From: Ciborinia camelliae
Lineage: Eukaryota; Ascomycota; Leotiomycetes; Helotiales; Sclerotiniaceae
Assembly: GCA_025890175.1 (NCBI GenBank)
Contig: JANPYM010000013.1
Span: 243,821 to 307,820, forward strand
Direction: 5' to 3'
DNA: 64,000 nt
The position numbers were made by a program, and so were the translations under genes. Under the pieces are notes generated by a model, which was not told the origin of the DNA, did not search any database, and saw only the letters and a program-made list of their open reading frames with translations. Below are positions 43,340 to 56,172 of this stretch, in pieces (position 1 is the first letter of the stretch; every line of letters begins with the position of its first letter).

Positions 43340-46300
43340 ATGGTTGCTTCAAGTCTTGCGCTTCGTGCGAGATTTGCTCGAATTGCACTTCAATCAAGAA
43401 GTTCTTCCTTGAGAAATGCAAATCTCACAAGGCCATGGATTTCGGGCCAATCCTCATGTTCTGCCACTGTTCTGAAGCCAATTGGGCGACGAACTTTCTA
43501 CAAAAGCTCTGCGAAGGATGAGACAATCAATTCGCCTTCGAATTTGAGTTCTAGAGGACCATATGCTCCTCTAGATACTTTTGCGCGCCGACACATTGGC
43601 CCTGACTCAGAATCCACAGAACAAATGTTGAAAGCTCTGGATCCTCCAGTTAAGAGTTTGGATGAATTTGTCGAACAAGTTTTACCTCGCGACATTCTAT
43701 CTTCGACTGATATCAAAATCGATGCCGAATCCGATCATTCACAGGAAGGGCTTACAGAATCCCAATTGCTTGCGAGACTGAAGTCAATTGCTTCCCAAAA
43801 TTCTATTATGCGAAGTTACATTGGATGTGGATATGCTGGCACAAGAACGCCCGAGGTTATTAAGAGAAATGTTTTGGAAAGTCCAGGATGGTATACAAGT
43901 TACACACCATACCAACCTGAGATCAGTCAAGGACGATTAGAATCGCTTCTAAACTATCAGACACTTGTCTCCGATTTGACAGCCTTACCAATTTCCAATG
44001 CTTCGCTACTCGATGAATCGACTGCGGCCGCCGAAGCTATGACTCTATCAATGAACGCCCTTCCACTTGCCAGACAGAAGAGCAAGAATAAGACATTTTT
44101 CGTCAGCCACCTCGTTCATCCACAGACACTAGCAGTTTTACAAAGCAGAGCAGATGGATTTGATATCAAGATTGAAGTTGGAGATGTTCTCGCAGATGGC
44201 GGGGCTCGTCTCAAAGAAATTGGAAATGATCTCATCGGAGCTTTGGTACAATATCCGGACACTGAAGGTGGTGTAGAAGATTTCCGTGGTCTGGCAGATA
44301 TAATCCATGCTCAAGGTGCAACTTTCAGTGTTGCCACTGATCTTTTGGCTCTTACTGTTCTTACACCCCCTGGTGAATTCGGTGCAGATATTGCTTTTGG
44401 AAATGCTCAGCGTTTTGGAGTTCCATTCGGTTATGGTGGTCCACATGCTGCTTTCTTCGCTGTTGGCGACAAGTACAAGAGAAAGATTCCAGGACGTCTC
44501 ATTGGTGTATCGAAGGATAGACTTGGGGATAAGGCAATGAGGTTGGCTTTACAAACTAGAGAACAGCATATCCGCAGAGAAAAGGCTACTAGTAATGTCT
44601 GCACGGCTCAAGCATTATTGGCCAACATGAGTGCATTCTATGCAGTCTACCATGGACCAGAAGGACTCAAGGCCATTGCTGAGAGGGCTATCCAAGGCGC
44701 TCGGTTTATCCAGGATGGACTTAAAGGTCTCGGCTTTGAAACTAACTCCAGAGGAACAGGATCTGATGGAAGTGTTCTCTTCGATACCGTTGTGGTAAAT
44801 GTCGGACAAGGCAAATCTGATGAAGTCCTTAGTTACGCTGTTGAGAATTTTAAGATCAATTTACGAAAGTTCGATGATAGCCGACTTGGTATCACCATCG
44901 ACGAGACCGTTGACATCAAGGACCTCGAGGATATCTTATCTGTGTTCAAAAAGTTTTCCAAGACGGCGTCGGAATCTGTCGAGAAATCCACGGCGTTCCA
45001 AAGCTCTCTTGATAGCTCAATCCCGGCAGCTTTAAAGAGATCATCCCCATATCTCACACATCCAGTCTTCAACACCCATCACTCCGAAACCGAAATTCTC
45101 CGTTACATTCATCACCTCCAATCAAAGGACCTTTCCCTCACACACTCCATGATACCCTTAGGTTCCTGCACAATGAAGCTTAATGCTACCACCGAGATGG
45201 CTCCAGTCACGTGGCCAGAGTTCTCTTCTATTCATCCATTTGTTCCTGCTGATCAGGCAACTGGTTACAAGACTATGATCGATGAGCTTGAGGCTGATTT
45301 GGCTACCGTTACTGGATTCGATGCAGTATCTTTGCAACCAAATTCCGGTGCACAAGGAGAATTTACTGGCTTACGTGTGATTCGCAAGTTTCATGAACAA
45401 CAACCTGGTAAGAAGCGTGATATCTGCTTGATTCCTGTCTCTGCTCATGGTACCAACCCTGCATCAGCTGCTATGGCTGGTATGCGCGTTGTTACAGTGA
45501 AATGTGACGTCAAGTCTGGTAACCTCGACATGGCCGATCTCAAAGCAAAATGTGAGAAATATAGCGAGGAACTTGGGGCTATCATGATCACATACCCAAG
45601 TACATTTGGTGTATTTGAACCAGAAGTCAAGGCTGCATGTGACATTGTTCATCAGCATGGTGGTCAAGTATACATGGACGGTGCCAACATGAATGCTCAG
45701 ATCGGATTGTGTTCACCCGGTGAAATTGGTGCCGATGTGTGCCATCTTAACCTTCACAAGACATTCTGTATTCCTCATGGAGGTGGTGGACCTGGTGTTG
45801 GTCCTATTGGTGTTAAATCTCATTTGGCACCATTCCTTCCTGGTCATCCATTGATAAAGACTGGTGGTGAGAATGCTATTGCTCCAGTCAGTGGTGCTCC
45901 TTTCGGAAGTGCAAGTATCTTGCCAATTAGTTGGGCTTATGTGAAGATGATGGGTGGTAGAGGATTGACTCATGCTACTAAGATCACTCTCTTGAACGCC
46001 AATTACATTATGTCACGCCTCCGACCTCATTACCCAATTTTGTACACCAACGCCAATTCTCGATGTGCTCACGAGTTCATTCTTGATGTCCGCGGTTTCA
46101 AAGAGTCTGCAGGAGTTGAGGCTATCGATATTGCCAAGCGTCTTCAGGATTATGGTTTCCATGCACCAACCATGAGTTGGCCAGTCGCTAATACCCTGAT
46201 GATTGAACCCACCGAGTCGGAAAGCAAGGAAGAACTTGACCGATTTATTGATGCATTAATCTCAATCCGCAAAGAAATCCAAGCGGTTGAGGATGGCACC

Positions 46301-46572
46301 ACTCCAAAGACAGGTAATGTCCTGAAGAATTCGCCACATACCCAGAAAGATCTTCTTATTGGAGAATGGGATCGTCCATACACTCGAGAGCAGGCCGCAT
46401 ACCCATTGCCTTATCTCAAGGAGAAGAAATTCTGGCCATCCGTCACCAGACTTGATGATTGTAAGCCAATTCGCATCCCTTTCATACTTCATTTGCTAAT
46501 AAACTTCCAGCCTACGGTGACCTAAACCTCTTCTGTACATGCGGACCCGTGGAGGCCGTCGATGATGCTTAA
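43340..46572 (+). CDS. GCV2: Glycine decarboxylase P-protein, mitochondrial
   Basis: Exons 43340-46460 and 46511-46572 (GTAAGC...TCCAG), 1060 residues, standard length. The start at ATG 43340 gives a basic, Ser/Arg-rich mitochondrial presequence (MVASSLALRARFARIALQSR). Mature part: FARRHIGPDSESTEQMLKAL, YIGCGYAGTRTPEVIKRNVL, then the C-terminal half with SHGTNPASAAMAGM-type sequence. The pyridoxal-phosphate lysine is in CHLNLHKTFCIPHGGGGPG, Lys807. Role: decarboxylates glycine and passes aminomethyl to the H-protein lipoamide; glycine cleavage/one-carbon supply. The last exon gives the normal end (YGDLNLFCTCGPVEAVDDA); without splicing a false tail results. Confidence 0.97.
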
Positions 46573-48290
46573 TACTGCATCACCGGAGTTTCGGCCCCAC
46601 AACCTACATAATTGCATTTTGATATTTTATTACGCACATTTTAACATTTAGCGAGCATATGTTTTCTTTTCGGGTGGTAAAGGAAAGGAAGCATCAAAAG
46701 GAATTTCAACATGAATAATTCAACATTGGGAGGAGTTGTGGGTATCTATCTATCATGTAATATGATATGATGTGATGTGATTATGACTTGGGAATGCATC
46801 AGGCGTTTAAGAATACATAGCATATAGAGGGTTCTTTGGCTTCAACTGCCAGTAGGGGATTAGAACACAAGGATAGATGTTCACATGGCTCATCTGGGTT
46901 TGGCATTTGGCATTTTGCATTTGGCATTCACGTTTCTAGATATCTGACGGGCGGCTGGTTTGGATTCTCATCAAGACAAGAAGAAACGACCTTGATATCA
47001 CAAAGAGATTCGATACTGTCTTTTGCTGGGTAGTATAGTAATAGTCAAGTCGCAATCGCAATAGAAAGAAGATTCTGATTACCTGGTTCACTTTTTTTCT
47101 TTTTCTTTTTTTTAAGGGGGTAGAGGTGAAATATTATAATGGCATCGTTGTCGTGAATTTAAGTTAGTTTCATTTATTATACTCTTCGTGGGCCCGAATC
47201 CCAACTCCCAAATCCCAAATTCCAGTTCACCAAACACCGCTGTGCAAAGTACGTAGCGCAGTGTTTTGCAGTGCCAATCAAAATAAGGGCTGTGGAATCG
47301 ATCATATGCATAAAAACTTCACTTGCAACTTGCTTTTGCGTATTGTGGACTGGGGACTGGGGACTGGGGATGGGGACTGGGGGTTTAAATATGTATGTAT
47401 GTAGATGCGCAATTCTAGTTCAGAGTTCTGTTTTCGAGATTGGGATGGATTTGCTTCTGCTTTTATCATTTAGAATTGTACTTATAGTACCTACTTATTT
47501 ATCATGTGCTTGAAGGTTGTTGGGTTGAGGGGTAGATGTGGATGTGGATATGGATATGCGTAGGGTTAGAGTGGGAAATATCTATGGGTAATTTAGGTAC
47601 CTAGGTAGGTATATAAATCAGATGTAAATTTGTACAGAAAGTTCCACAATCTCCGGAACATAATAATACCAAAGAAAGGTTCTATGGTGTTACTTTTCTT
47701 TTGGATGGCGTGTTACGCGGATGTTTATTTGTCTCATTGTGCTTTTATTAGGTGAGATTGTATGACTCGATAATGTTGTGAGGCTTTATTGTTGTATTTG
47801 GAGACTATATTGTACCTTTGGTTGTCGGCTTTGAAGATTTTAGTTGGTTGTGTTGTCAATATACTATGCAACCATCATCATCATCATAAGCGCAATCCCG
47901 TATAATTATCTCTTATTCCTGACCCTAATACTATCGCACTCAGATTTCAAGCTATTTACATGACCTCTGTTTTAGAATGTGCTATGCTAAGTTGCTAACG
48001 GGGTCTGCGCCACACGATCCCCATGGATGAACCATCTCCCACCCTATTTTGGCCACGATGGCTATTGCATTGTGATGGAGGTGATTTATATACTTAGCTG
48101 AGGAGCATTTGGAAATGGTGGGTTGCTGGAGAAGTGGGGAATATCGGTCCATAGACCAAAGGAGATTTTACTTTTATGAAGATGAAGGGGAGGGGGCTAT
48201 CATACAGGTATAACTCACTACAAGTCAATCAGACAAAAGATTCCCTCATTTATAACTCGAGGCACCGGGTAATATCCCACGTCTTCTTGC
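46573..48290. other. Intergenic, no gene seen
   Basis: 3' flank of the P-protein gene. Short tandem patches only: gatatgat/gatgtgat near 46767, ggcatttggcattt near 46910, ggactgg units near 47347-47380, gtatgtat near 47392, gatgtggata near 47535. No coding signal or RNA gene that I can see. Confidence 0.5.
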
Positions 48291-51200
48291 AGATTTTCTG
48301 TATATAAGGCACAACTAGATCAGTAGGAGGAACACCGAAGCAAAACACGAGCGGGGTATATGAAAACCTCAAGGTGAAGTGTTCACTATCAAGTCAGCTT
48401 CATATGGATACAGTTATTCGTTTATCAGATATTCAAAATGTCTATGAGACTGGGCAATTTTCTCCATGGGGCTCTTGAATCTCATATGTTCATAATACTC
48501 AGTCTCCGTTTTCGTTGTCGCTTAATTCATTTTTACCCCTTCATCATTGTTGTCATTGATATCAAGCGAGCGTTGTCGCCTGTTCTACAATACATCTCGT
48601 CCCAGCTCAACTCGTCTACGCTATCATTCCTTCAATATTCATCACGAAATTATAGTCGCAATCGGCCTATCTAGTTCCAAGAACAAGTCACCATGGCTGT
48701 CCACCCCCAAACCCAAACATTGCGCCCGTGAACGTCCAACGCAGGCTAGATTTTGAGTTGGGATCAGCGCTGTTCACCATTACTCTGATCATTTCCATTT
48801 CTGGATTGTGATTTTTTTCGGCATCGCAAATGATGGTAGAGATCAATCTTTAATAAGCACATGCGTGAGAGCCCTTTTGCTCATGAGTGAATCTTTCTGG
48901 GTTCATTTACTCACTCTGATTGCGTATGAGTGCGGGGTAAACGTTTCAATTGCATCATGCCCAGGTGATCACTGATCTGGACTTCGAGGTGAATAGCTTG
49001 AGAGAATGCGGTAAGCTACGAGCTCTTGATTTCCTAGGTTTCCATTATGGTATTACCTACCTATATAAACAAATGCTTCTTCCCAAGACCTTCGCTGATT
49101 AAACATTTGGAAAGGAAATTAAATGTGCATTCATTGCCCTCCAACTTGGTACCTTTGAATTAGGTTTTGAGGTGTCAAGTCTGGGTACTTTTGTATAGGT
49201 ACGGTATGAAAAATTAATTGGGTTATCGGCCAATTCGTTTTCATCTTCATCTCATCCCATTTCTTGCATCCTATTTTTTGCTGTTACTCACCCATTATAT
49301 CAATAATCGTTATTGTATATCAGGTAGAAGCTTCATCGTCCCGCTCTTCCAAGACTGCATAGATTCTCATCTTTCCTATTCCACAAGCTCAATCACAAAT
49401 CTTCCTCCCAATCTTATCCAGTGCTTGGAGTTTCAACAATCCATACGTTTGGGTTAGTTAATATACTTCATATTCCTATCCCATAATTTTGATTGTGCTC
49501 ACATGCCTATGGATTACTTTGATATTTCAAATCCAGTGGGCTATTCACTGACTACCCCATCAGTGTGGATATAATTCTCCATACACTCGAAAATTCATCA
49601 ACGTCCCGTAGTATAAAAGTGTTGTAGCAACCAGCACTAGGAGAGCCAAATCAAATCTACAAATCCATGGGTTACGTTTGAGGATTGTGTTGATTTAACT
49701 TTTTTCGCAGCATGAGAAATGTTAGACGTTACCGTGATCAGATTTCTCAAATTATAGTCGAGTGCATACATGTTTTCATCTAGTTTTGGTCTCCACCTAC
49801 TTTCTTTTCTTGCTGTCACTCACTCATTAATCGCTATCACCGGTTTCCACAAGTGAAATCCTAACCTCCCAGACAAATGCTTGAGAAGGAAGTAACCTGC
49901 ACAACCACTTCCACAACTCAACTAAAGCCCTTCCTTCTTGGTAATCGTTTTCCACTCAAGCCATCCTTATGAATTCAATATATTCAGTTTGTTACTTAGT
50001 CTGCTCAAGTTCCTGGAATAGATTAGCTTCACTTTATATAGGTACTGTACTTCCTACTTCCCACAATTGCTCTATCAATTCGCAACGGTGAATCAATCAA
50101 TACAAGCTTAGTATTTCCATACGTTATCCCACAATTCAAACTGAAATCCACCACGTTCCTGTTTCAAAACATGTCATACCTCCTATATAAAAGCACCACC
50201 TCAACCAGGAAAACAAAAGTCAAATCAACTTTGAAAGTCCAAAGCTGGCTTCTGGAGGTATCATCGGGCTGGTATTTTCTACACAATGTTAGATCTTGAT
50301 TTACATATATATCAAACTCCTTGTTGCATCAGAGAATTTCAATCCGGTCTTTCTTATCTTCATTGCTATTTGTTATACTTTATATTTTCTTGTTTGCTGT
50401 CACTTATCTTCAATCATTATCACCGTTCTCCAATTCCACAATTGAAATTCGCATCTCTGGCAACACTTGAGCTTAAACCGTGACTGATCTAGTGTTACTT
50501 CCATCCATGACTCGACTCAAGATCTCTTTTTCTATTCCGTTTCTTTCCTGTTCTACCTATGCATTGTATTTTGAATCTTTACGTGTGAGTTTCTGAAGTG
50601 TAGGGTTCACTTTATATATCCCCAAATTTTCCTATTTCTGTTCTCAGGGACCGTCTGATCTGAATTGAGCAATTCAGTATTCGGATGGTAAAATTCATCA
50701 TATCCTGTGAGTTATAGTAGACTAGTGAATAGACTATCTTCTTATTTGGTACATGTATTTACCGAGCTACTGAAGTATATAAGCCTTCTTTCGAACAGCT
50801 AAAGTAGAATCAAATTTAAGAAGACAGTTTGATATTACCATTACATGTTGACGAGAAGTGTTCGGATGAATCGTTTCTTCGCAGCTTCAGATCAAACCTT
50901 CATTTGTATTTACACATGAATCTTCCTTGAAAGTCAAGCGGTATCTGAACTTTCTTAATCATTTTCTCTCCATATTCATTACCATTTCCATACGATTTTC
51001 TTTATGTATCTTTCCTTCCTCGCCGTTAAACATCGAGCCATCATCACCATCATCATTTTCAACTTCAAGATCTTTGACTCCACAACGGCCGATCTTAATC
51101 TACGAGTGACTCTAAAGTCTATATCTTTTCGGATCCAGCAGCCAAATTACAATTGTAATTTCCAAACTTCACCTAGGGTAAGTATAAACCGTGCAAGCAG

Positions 51201-51480
51201 TATCGAATCTACACTTCCACAACACCTACAGTGCAGCTTTAAATAGTCTATGTCGTGTTTCTCCATATAAGTGAATTTTAGCTTGAGCCAGTGGTAAAGT
51301 GGGATGGGAAAGTATGAAGAAATGTATCGATCGTCGATATGTGACCTATTTTTATCAGAAGAGAAAGTTTCTCTCACCTCACTCACCAATTTAATCACCA
51401 GTCCTCTATAAAAACCCCCCCTCAAGCTTTCTACAATGGATACACATAGGAAATGGACCGAGACCACGCAATGATGAATT
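48291..51480 (+). repeat. Degenerate repeated blocks with TATA-like strings, no gene called
   Basis: Blocks recur with anchors of the form (t)tccacaa at about 49376, 49847, 50432 and 51078. Each is preceded by a pyrimidine-rich cttgctgtcactcat-like and atcatcatcaccg-like stretch. Near 48301, 49060, 49612, 50188 and 50778 a tatataa/tataaaag string leads into each block. The short frames here (48438-48674, 49218-49457, 50286-50483, 50927-51109) fall at comparable positions but do not share a convincing protein. Possibly an old tandem family, heavily decayed. Boundaries are approximate. Confidence 0.4.
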
Positions 51481-52093
51481 TCTAGAGAATATAATTAAGT
51501 TGTGATATATGTTCACTACATAATGGCGCGCTCCTTTCGATGAACATTTTTAATGGAAGACTAATGGAATTTAGTTACCGGTGGTTGTTACTGTCAAATA
51601 TTATGGAATACTGCTGTTAGTATTATACTCCGGCGTTGTGTGATAGGTGAGTTACTTTTACTACTATTACTTACGCATGTCGATATATATATATATATAT
51701 ATGGCATATTGTCGAGGCGAGATTGCTTAAAAGGATAGATAAAGTTCAAGGGTTCCGATATCCTGGACTGATTGTCTTTCTCCATTTGTGGGTTTGCTTG
51801 AGATGTTAAATGTAATTGGAAAACATCAATTTATACTCCGAGATTCTCACATCGTCGTATATTGAAAACTGTGGGGTCTAGAGTGCAGCACGACAGCCTA
51901 TTCGGAGTTTGGTGAAACACTTGTCTAGTTCCAATCGCATCGTCAGTATCCAGTATATAGTCACTTTCGTGGAAACACTCTCATCTATCTCCTGGGTCTA
52001 TTGGAAGTATCCACGAAGGAGAAGAGACCAATACACAAATTCCCAAGTATTCAAATTCCCTACATGTAAATACCCACATATATCCAACCAAGG
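51481..52093. other. Intergenic, no gene seen
   Basis: 3' flank of the thymine hydroxylase gene; contains an (at)n tract near 51683-51702. No gene. Confidence 0.5.
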
Positions 52094-53228
52094 TCAATAA
52101 GTAGCCGCCAACCTCTGCACCAAATATTCTCCGGAATTGATCCCCTCATACTTTCTCTCCCCCAGTTCACCCCCATACGTTCCATCAATCGCCTCAATCG
52201 TGCGATCAAAATTCGGATTACAAAAATACGCAAGACTATATCTCGCCGGATAAACACCATCCTCTCCAATCTCCTGACCCTCCTTAAGAGGCGGCTCCAC
52301 AACCCTATGCAACGTACTCTTAATCAAATCATTACTCCACCTCGCCAACAGATCCCCGGCATTAACCACCACCGTGCCCGGCACCGGCGTCGCATCTACA
52401 AACGTTCCCTTGGGACTCTTGACTTGCAGTCCTCCTCTATCATCTTGGAAAAGTAGCGTCACACTTCCATAATCCGTATGTTCTCCAGCCCTAACTTGCA
52501 ATTTGTTTTCTTTAAACACACTTGCTTTGGCAGGGGGATAGTGTAACAATCGTAATGTGTTATCGCCTGCACTGGTGAACCCGTCAAAGTACGATTCTGG
52601 GAGATCCATCCCGAGTGCGATGGCGCGCATAACATTTACATGGAGCTCTTTACACAAGTCGTGGAAATTCAACATGGTTTCTCGAAATTCCTTCGCGTCT
52701 CCATCTTCTGGTGTGATGGGTGGCCAATTGTTAGGTAGGCCTTCTTGTCCCTCCCTTCCAATCTCAAAACTCTCCTTCAAATCCGGCGCTTGGGCTTTGA
52801 GTTCGGCTACTTTCTCTTTATCCGTGAGCGTGGTGGTTTTTTCCCGCCCATGCGCTACGTACCCGCGATTCGCGATTGGTGTAGTCCATGCTAGGGGATC
52901 TTTTTGCGAAGAGGGCCGAGCGAAGAATTTGGCGGAGGTGGTGAAGGTGTGGCCGAGGACCGGGAGGGGAACGGAGTGGTGTGAGAGGTAGATGAATCCT
53001 GCGGTGCGGAAACCGTGGAGAATGGATTGGGCGGTTTGAAGACGTTGGGAGGGAGTTCCGCTTAGGAAGTGTGAAAAGTTTATTATCTAGGGGTTGTGGT
53101 TGTTAGTGTGGGGTGGGAAGGAGGGTGGGGATGAGACGAGGGAAAGGGAAGGGATTTTAAGATGGAGGGAGATTTACAGGAATGACGAGGTTGTCGGCAT
53201 CAACTGCTTTTGCTGTTTCTATCGACAT
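52094..53228 (-). CDS. Thymine-7-hydroxylase (2-oxoglutarate/Fe(II) dioxygenase)
   Basis: Exons 53228-53178 and 53086-52094 (GTAAAT...CTAG), 347 residues. The core is the isopenicillin-N-synthase-like double-stranded beta-helix, with iron ligands His220 and Asp222 in GEHTDYGSVTLLFQDDRGGL, His277 in STLHRVVEPP, and the 2-oxoglutarate-binding Arg in ARYSLAYFCNPN. Family-specific segments (RGYVAHGREK, LKESFEIGREGQEG, VVNAGDLLARWSND, KYEGINSGEYLVQRLAATY) agree with the fungal thymine dioxygenases rather than with general IPNS-like enzymes. It oxidises the thymine methyl stepwise to 5-carboxyuracil (isoorotate). The divergent neighbour encodes isoorotate decarboxylase, which strongly supports the assignment. 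Confidence 0.9.
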
Positions 53229-53774
53229 TTTGTTTGATGATACGTTTCAATGGCACATATATGATTGTCAGCAAGGTCAAAAGATACTAGGTAGATCAAA
53301 TTGTGAGGTTCTGGAATATATAATTATATTTCCAAACCCTCTTGAGCGCCGAGGCTAAAATCGCCGAACGCGGCCAAAGCCGGTCTCCGCATTCAGATCT
53401 AGTATCCCTAGTAGATGTGCTAACGTATCTTCTCCCCGAAAAGGCAGGTAAGCGAGCAGCCTGAAGTGATCCAAAAGGGAAGATAAGAGATAGGATGGGT
53501 ATTAATAGGAGGTGGGGTTACACGAACAGGGGGGGTCCTAATGTGGTTAGTGCGGGGTAGGTTAATCTTTGGACATACAGAGTACATTTTATTACATACG
53601 GATATTGATCAAGTGATTTGAGGAGATAGATACATTTCTTGTGTAAGGCTTGAGTGCAAGGCTTGAGAAATTCTCGTTCTATATTCTTCGTGTTCATACA
53701 AAACTCACTCCGCCTTTCCACCCTTTTTCCAATCATATCTCTTGTCTCGAGGTCTCAGAACAACAAATATCAAT
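53229..53774. promoter_or_regulatory. Shared divergent promoter of the thymine salvage pair, with GATA-factor-like sites
   Basis: 546 bp between the two start codons. Matches to HGATAR, the AreA/NIT2 core, are seen at 53482-53487 (AGATAA), 53489-53494 (AGATAG; adjacent pair) and 53624-53629 (AGATAG). Paired sites are the arrangement preferred by nitrogen-control GATA factors. That the pair is nitrogen-regulated is inference. Confidence 0.5.
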
Positions 53775-55321
53775 ATGTCCTCCTCAACCCCAATAGTAGA
53801 TATTCATACTCACATCTATCCACCATCCTATATCGAGCTCCTCAAATCTCGCGATGAAATCCCATATATCCGACAGTTTCCCCCGGCTACAGAGCATAGA
53901 TTGGTGATTTTACCGGCTGAGGATACACCTTCTACAAGTAGAGGGAGACCTATTGGGCCTGAGTAGTATGTTTCAGATTTCATGACTTATATTTTCTTGG
54001 TGGTATCCAATTGCAAATCGAAGGGAGGGAGAGACAGGGGAGAAAGAAAAGAATGAGGAAGAATAAATTGAGAAATGCATGAATTTGTGGCGGAAGTGAA
54101 ATTGGAATTGTCAAGACAATGAGAATCAAGTGATCAATTTGTCGCATAACATATCTAGCTATAGGAGCTATGGGAATTCAAAGTCTCGAATTTCCTTTCG
54201 AACAGAATTTCCTTTCGAACAAACCATCAATTCCATCTCTCTATCTACGATAGAAAGAAACTTCCTACCTTCCAGCACCATCCCAACCCAACTCTCAAAT
54301 CTTCAAGCTAACCCCATCCCCCTCCAGCTATGACATCAACCAAAAGATCGCCTTCATGAACACCCACTCAATCAACACCTCCATAATATCTCTCGCAAAC
54401 CCCTGGCTCGACTGGCTCCCCCCCACAAGCGCCCTCCAAACCGCCCTCTCCATCAACACCGAAATAAACGACCTCTGCGCCCTCCACCCAACCCGCCTCT
54501 ATTTCTTCGGCACGCTCCCCCTATCCGCGCCACCGGCCTCCATCCACCAATCCATCACGCACCTCCAAACCCTCCCCTACTGCCGGGGCATCATCCTCGG
54601 GACGACGGGCCTGGGCTCGGGCCTAGACGATCCCCTCCTCCTCCCCATCTTCACCACGCTGGCCGCCGCCCACCTCCCCATCTTCCTGCACCCGCACTAC
54701 GGACTCCCCACGTCCGTCTTCGGCCCCCGAGCCAATGACTACGGTCACGTGTTGCCGCTCGCCCTGGGCTTCCCCATGGAAACCACCATTGCCGTCACGC
54801 GCATGATGCTCTCCTCGGTCTTCGATGCCGTGCCCGCGCTGCAGGTTATTCTCGCGCATAGCGGGGGTACGCTTCCGTTTCTCGCCGGCAGGATCGAATC
54901 GTGTATTTTGCACGATGCGCACCTGAAGAAAGAGGGAAAGGTAGAGCGGGGACGAAAATCCATCTGGGAGATTCTGAAGAGTAATATTTGGTTGGATGCG
55001 GTTGTTTATGGGGAGGTGGGCGTGCGGGGTGCAGTGGGGGTGAGTGGAACCGATCGAGTTATGTTCGGAACTGATGCTCCTTTTTTCCCTCCTTTGGATG
55101 ATGATGATGATGATGATGAAGAAGAGGAAAGCGGTGAAGAATCAGCAAAAGGAGAAAAGGGTAGCAAGAAATGGCTCAGCGTCTCACTAAACATGGATGC
55201 TATAAGTAGCGCCTGTGGTGCAGGTAGCGAGGAGGAAAAAGCTGTATTGGGGGGTAATGCTATTCGACTTTTTGGATTGGATGTGCCTGCCTCTGCATCT
55301 GCATCGGGCACTTCGGTATGA
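53775..55321 (+). CDS. Isoorotate (uracil-5-carboxylate) decarboxylase, ACMSD-type amidohydrolase
   Basis: Exons 53775-53965 and 54328-55321, 394 residues; the 362-bp intron (GTATGT...CTAAC...CCAG) is long for this window. The barrel begins VDIHTHIYPPSYIELL with metal ligands His11 and His13. Then SIISLANPWLDWL, YCRGIILGTTGLGSGLDDP, LPIFLHPHYGLP (metal His), HVLPLALGFPMETTIAVTRM, ILAHSGGTLPFLAGRIESCI and MFGTDAPFFPPL with metal Asp313. This series is that of fungal isoorotate decarboxylases, which release CO2 from 5-carboxyuracil to give uracil. Directly after the metal Asp segment is an Asp/Glu-rich insert coded by a GAT repeat. Exon 2 is strongly C-biased at third positions, unlike its neighbours. 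Confidence 0.9.
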
Positions 55322-56172
55322 GCATGAGATGAGCAGAACCCATTTCCAATCTCCAACATTGAGGGAGAGAAAAGTGCACGTAGAGGAGAGGGCAGTCGGT
55401 AATTAGATGACAAAATCGGCATATCGTACACGTGGCATGAAATAATGAATGATCAATAAAGACATATATATTCTAATTCTAATTCTAAATCTAATCCCCT
55501 GTGCAAAATATAGGTAAATATAAACTTGGCGGTACGCTGTGATGTGAAGGTAGGTATATGAACAAGAAAGTCCCAATGCGCCAGTGTGCATCGAGAAAAT
55601 GAAACTTTTTTCTATCCACTGCCCTGGCTGTCCCTTTGAACCAGGCGGACAGACCTCGAAACTCAAACCCAAGCCCAAGCCCAAGCCGAAGCAAATCTAT
55701 GAAACAATAAACACACACAGAAACAAACATCCACACCAGGGGAGGAAAATGTAATATTTCCATCCTCACATCCAAACGCCATCCATGCCATAGGTAACAT
55801 AACATAAACCCACCATTCTCGTCCTAATCATACATGTATGGGTATCAATCTCCGAATCTCATCTCATCCACTCCACTCCACTCCACCCCAGTTCACTCCT
55901 CTTTCAACGAAGATGAATAGGAATATGCAAGGATAGGAAAAGAAAGGATTGAGAAACCTATCCTCCACTCGAATCCTAGACTCGCGTCGTCTATATGAAA
56001 TGTAAAAAAAAGTCTTTGGGTTGTGCGATGCAACAATCGATGCCAGTGAAGACCATGAAGCCCCAATGTCAACGTGACAAAATATATCCACTCTCAACCC
56101 CATAGGTAGGTACAAGAATAATTTTCCATCAACTTGTCAAATCGAATGCTCAATGGATAACCCAACATCCAT
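55322..56172. other. Convergent intergenic region, no gene seen
   Basis: Short tandem patches (attcta near 55471-55495; aagccc near 55669-55690; ccactc near 55869-55885). No coding signal. Confidence 0.5.

Noticed and set aside
48438..51109. Several 60-80-codon plus frames as a small secreted protein family
   Set aside because: They do not share a signal peptide, Cys pattern or alignable sequence; only the surrounding DNA looks repeated.
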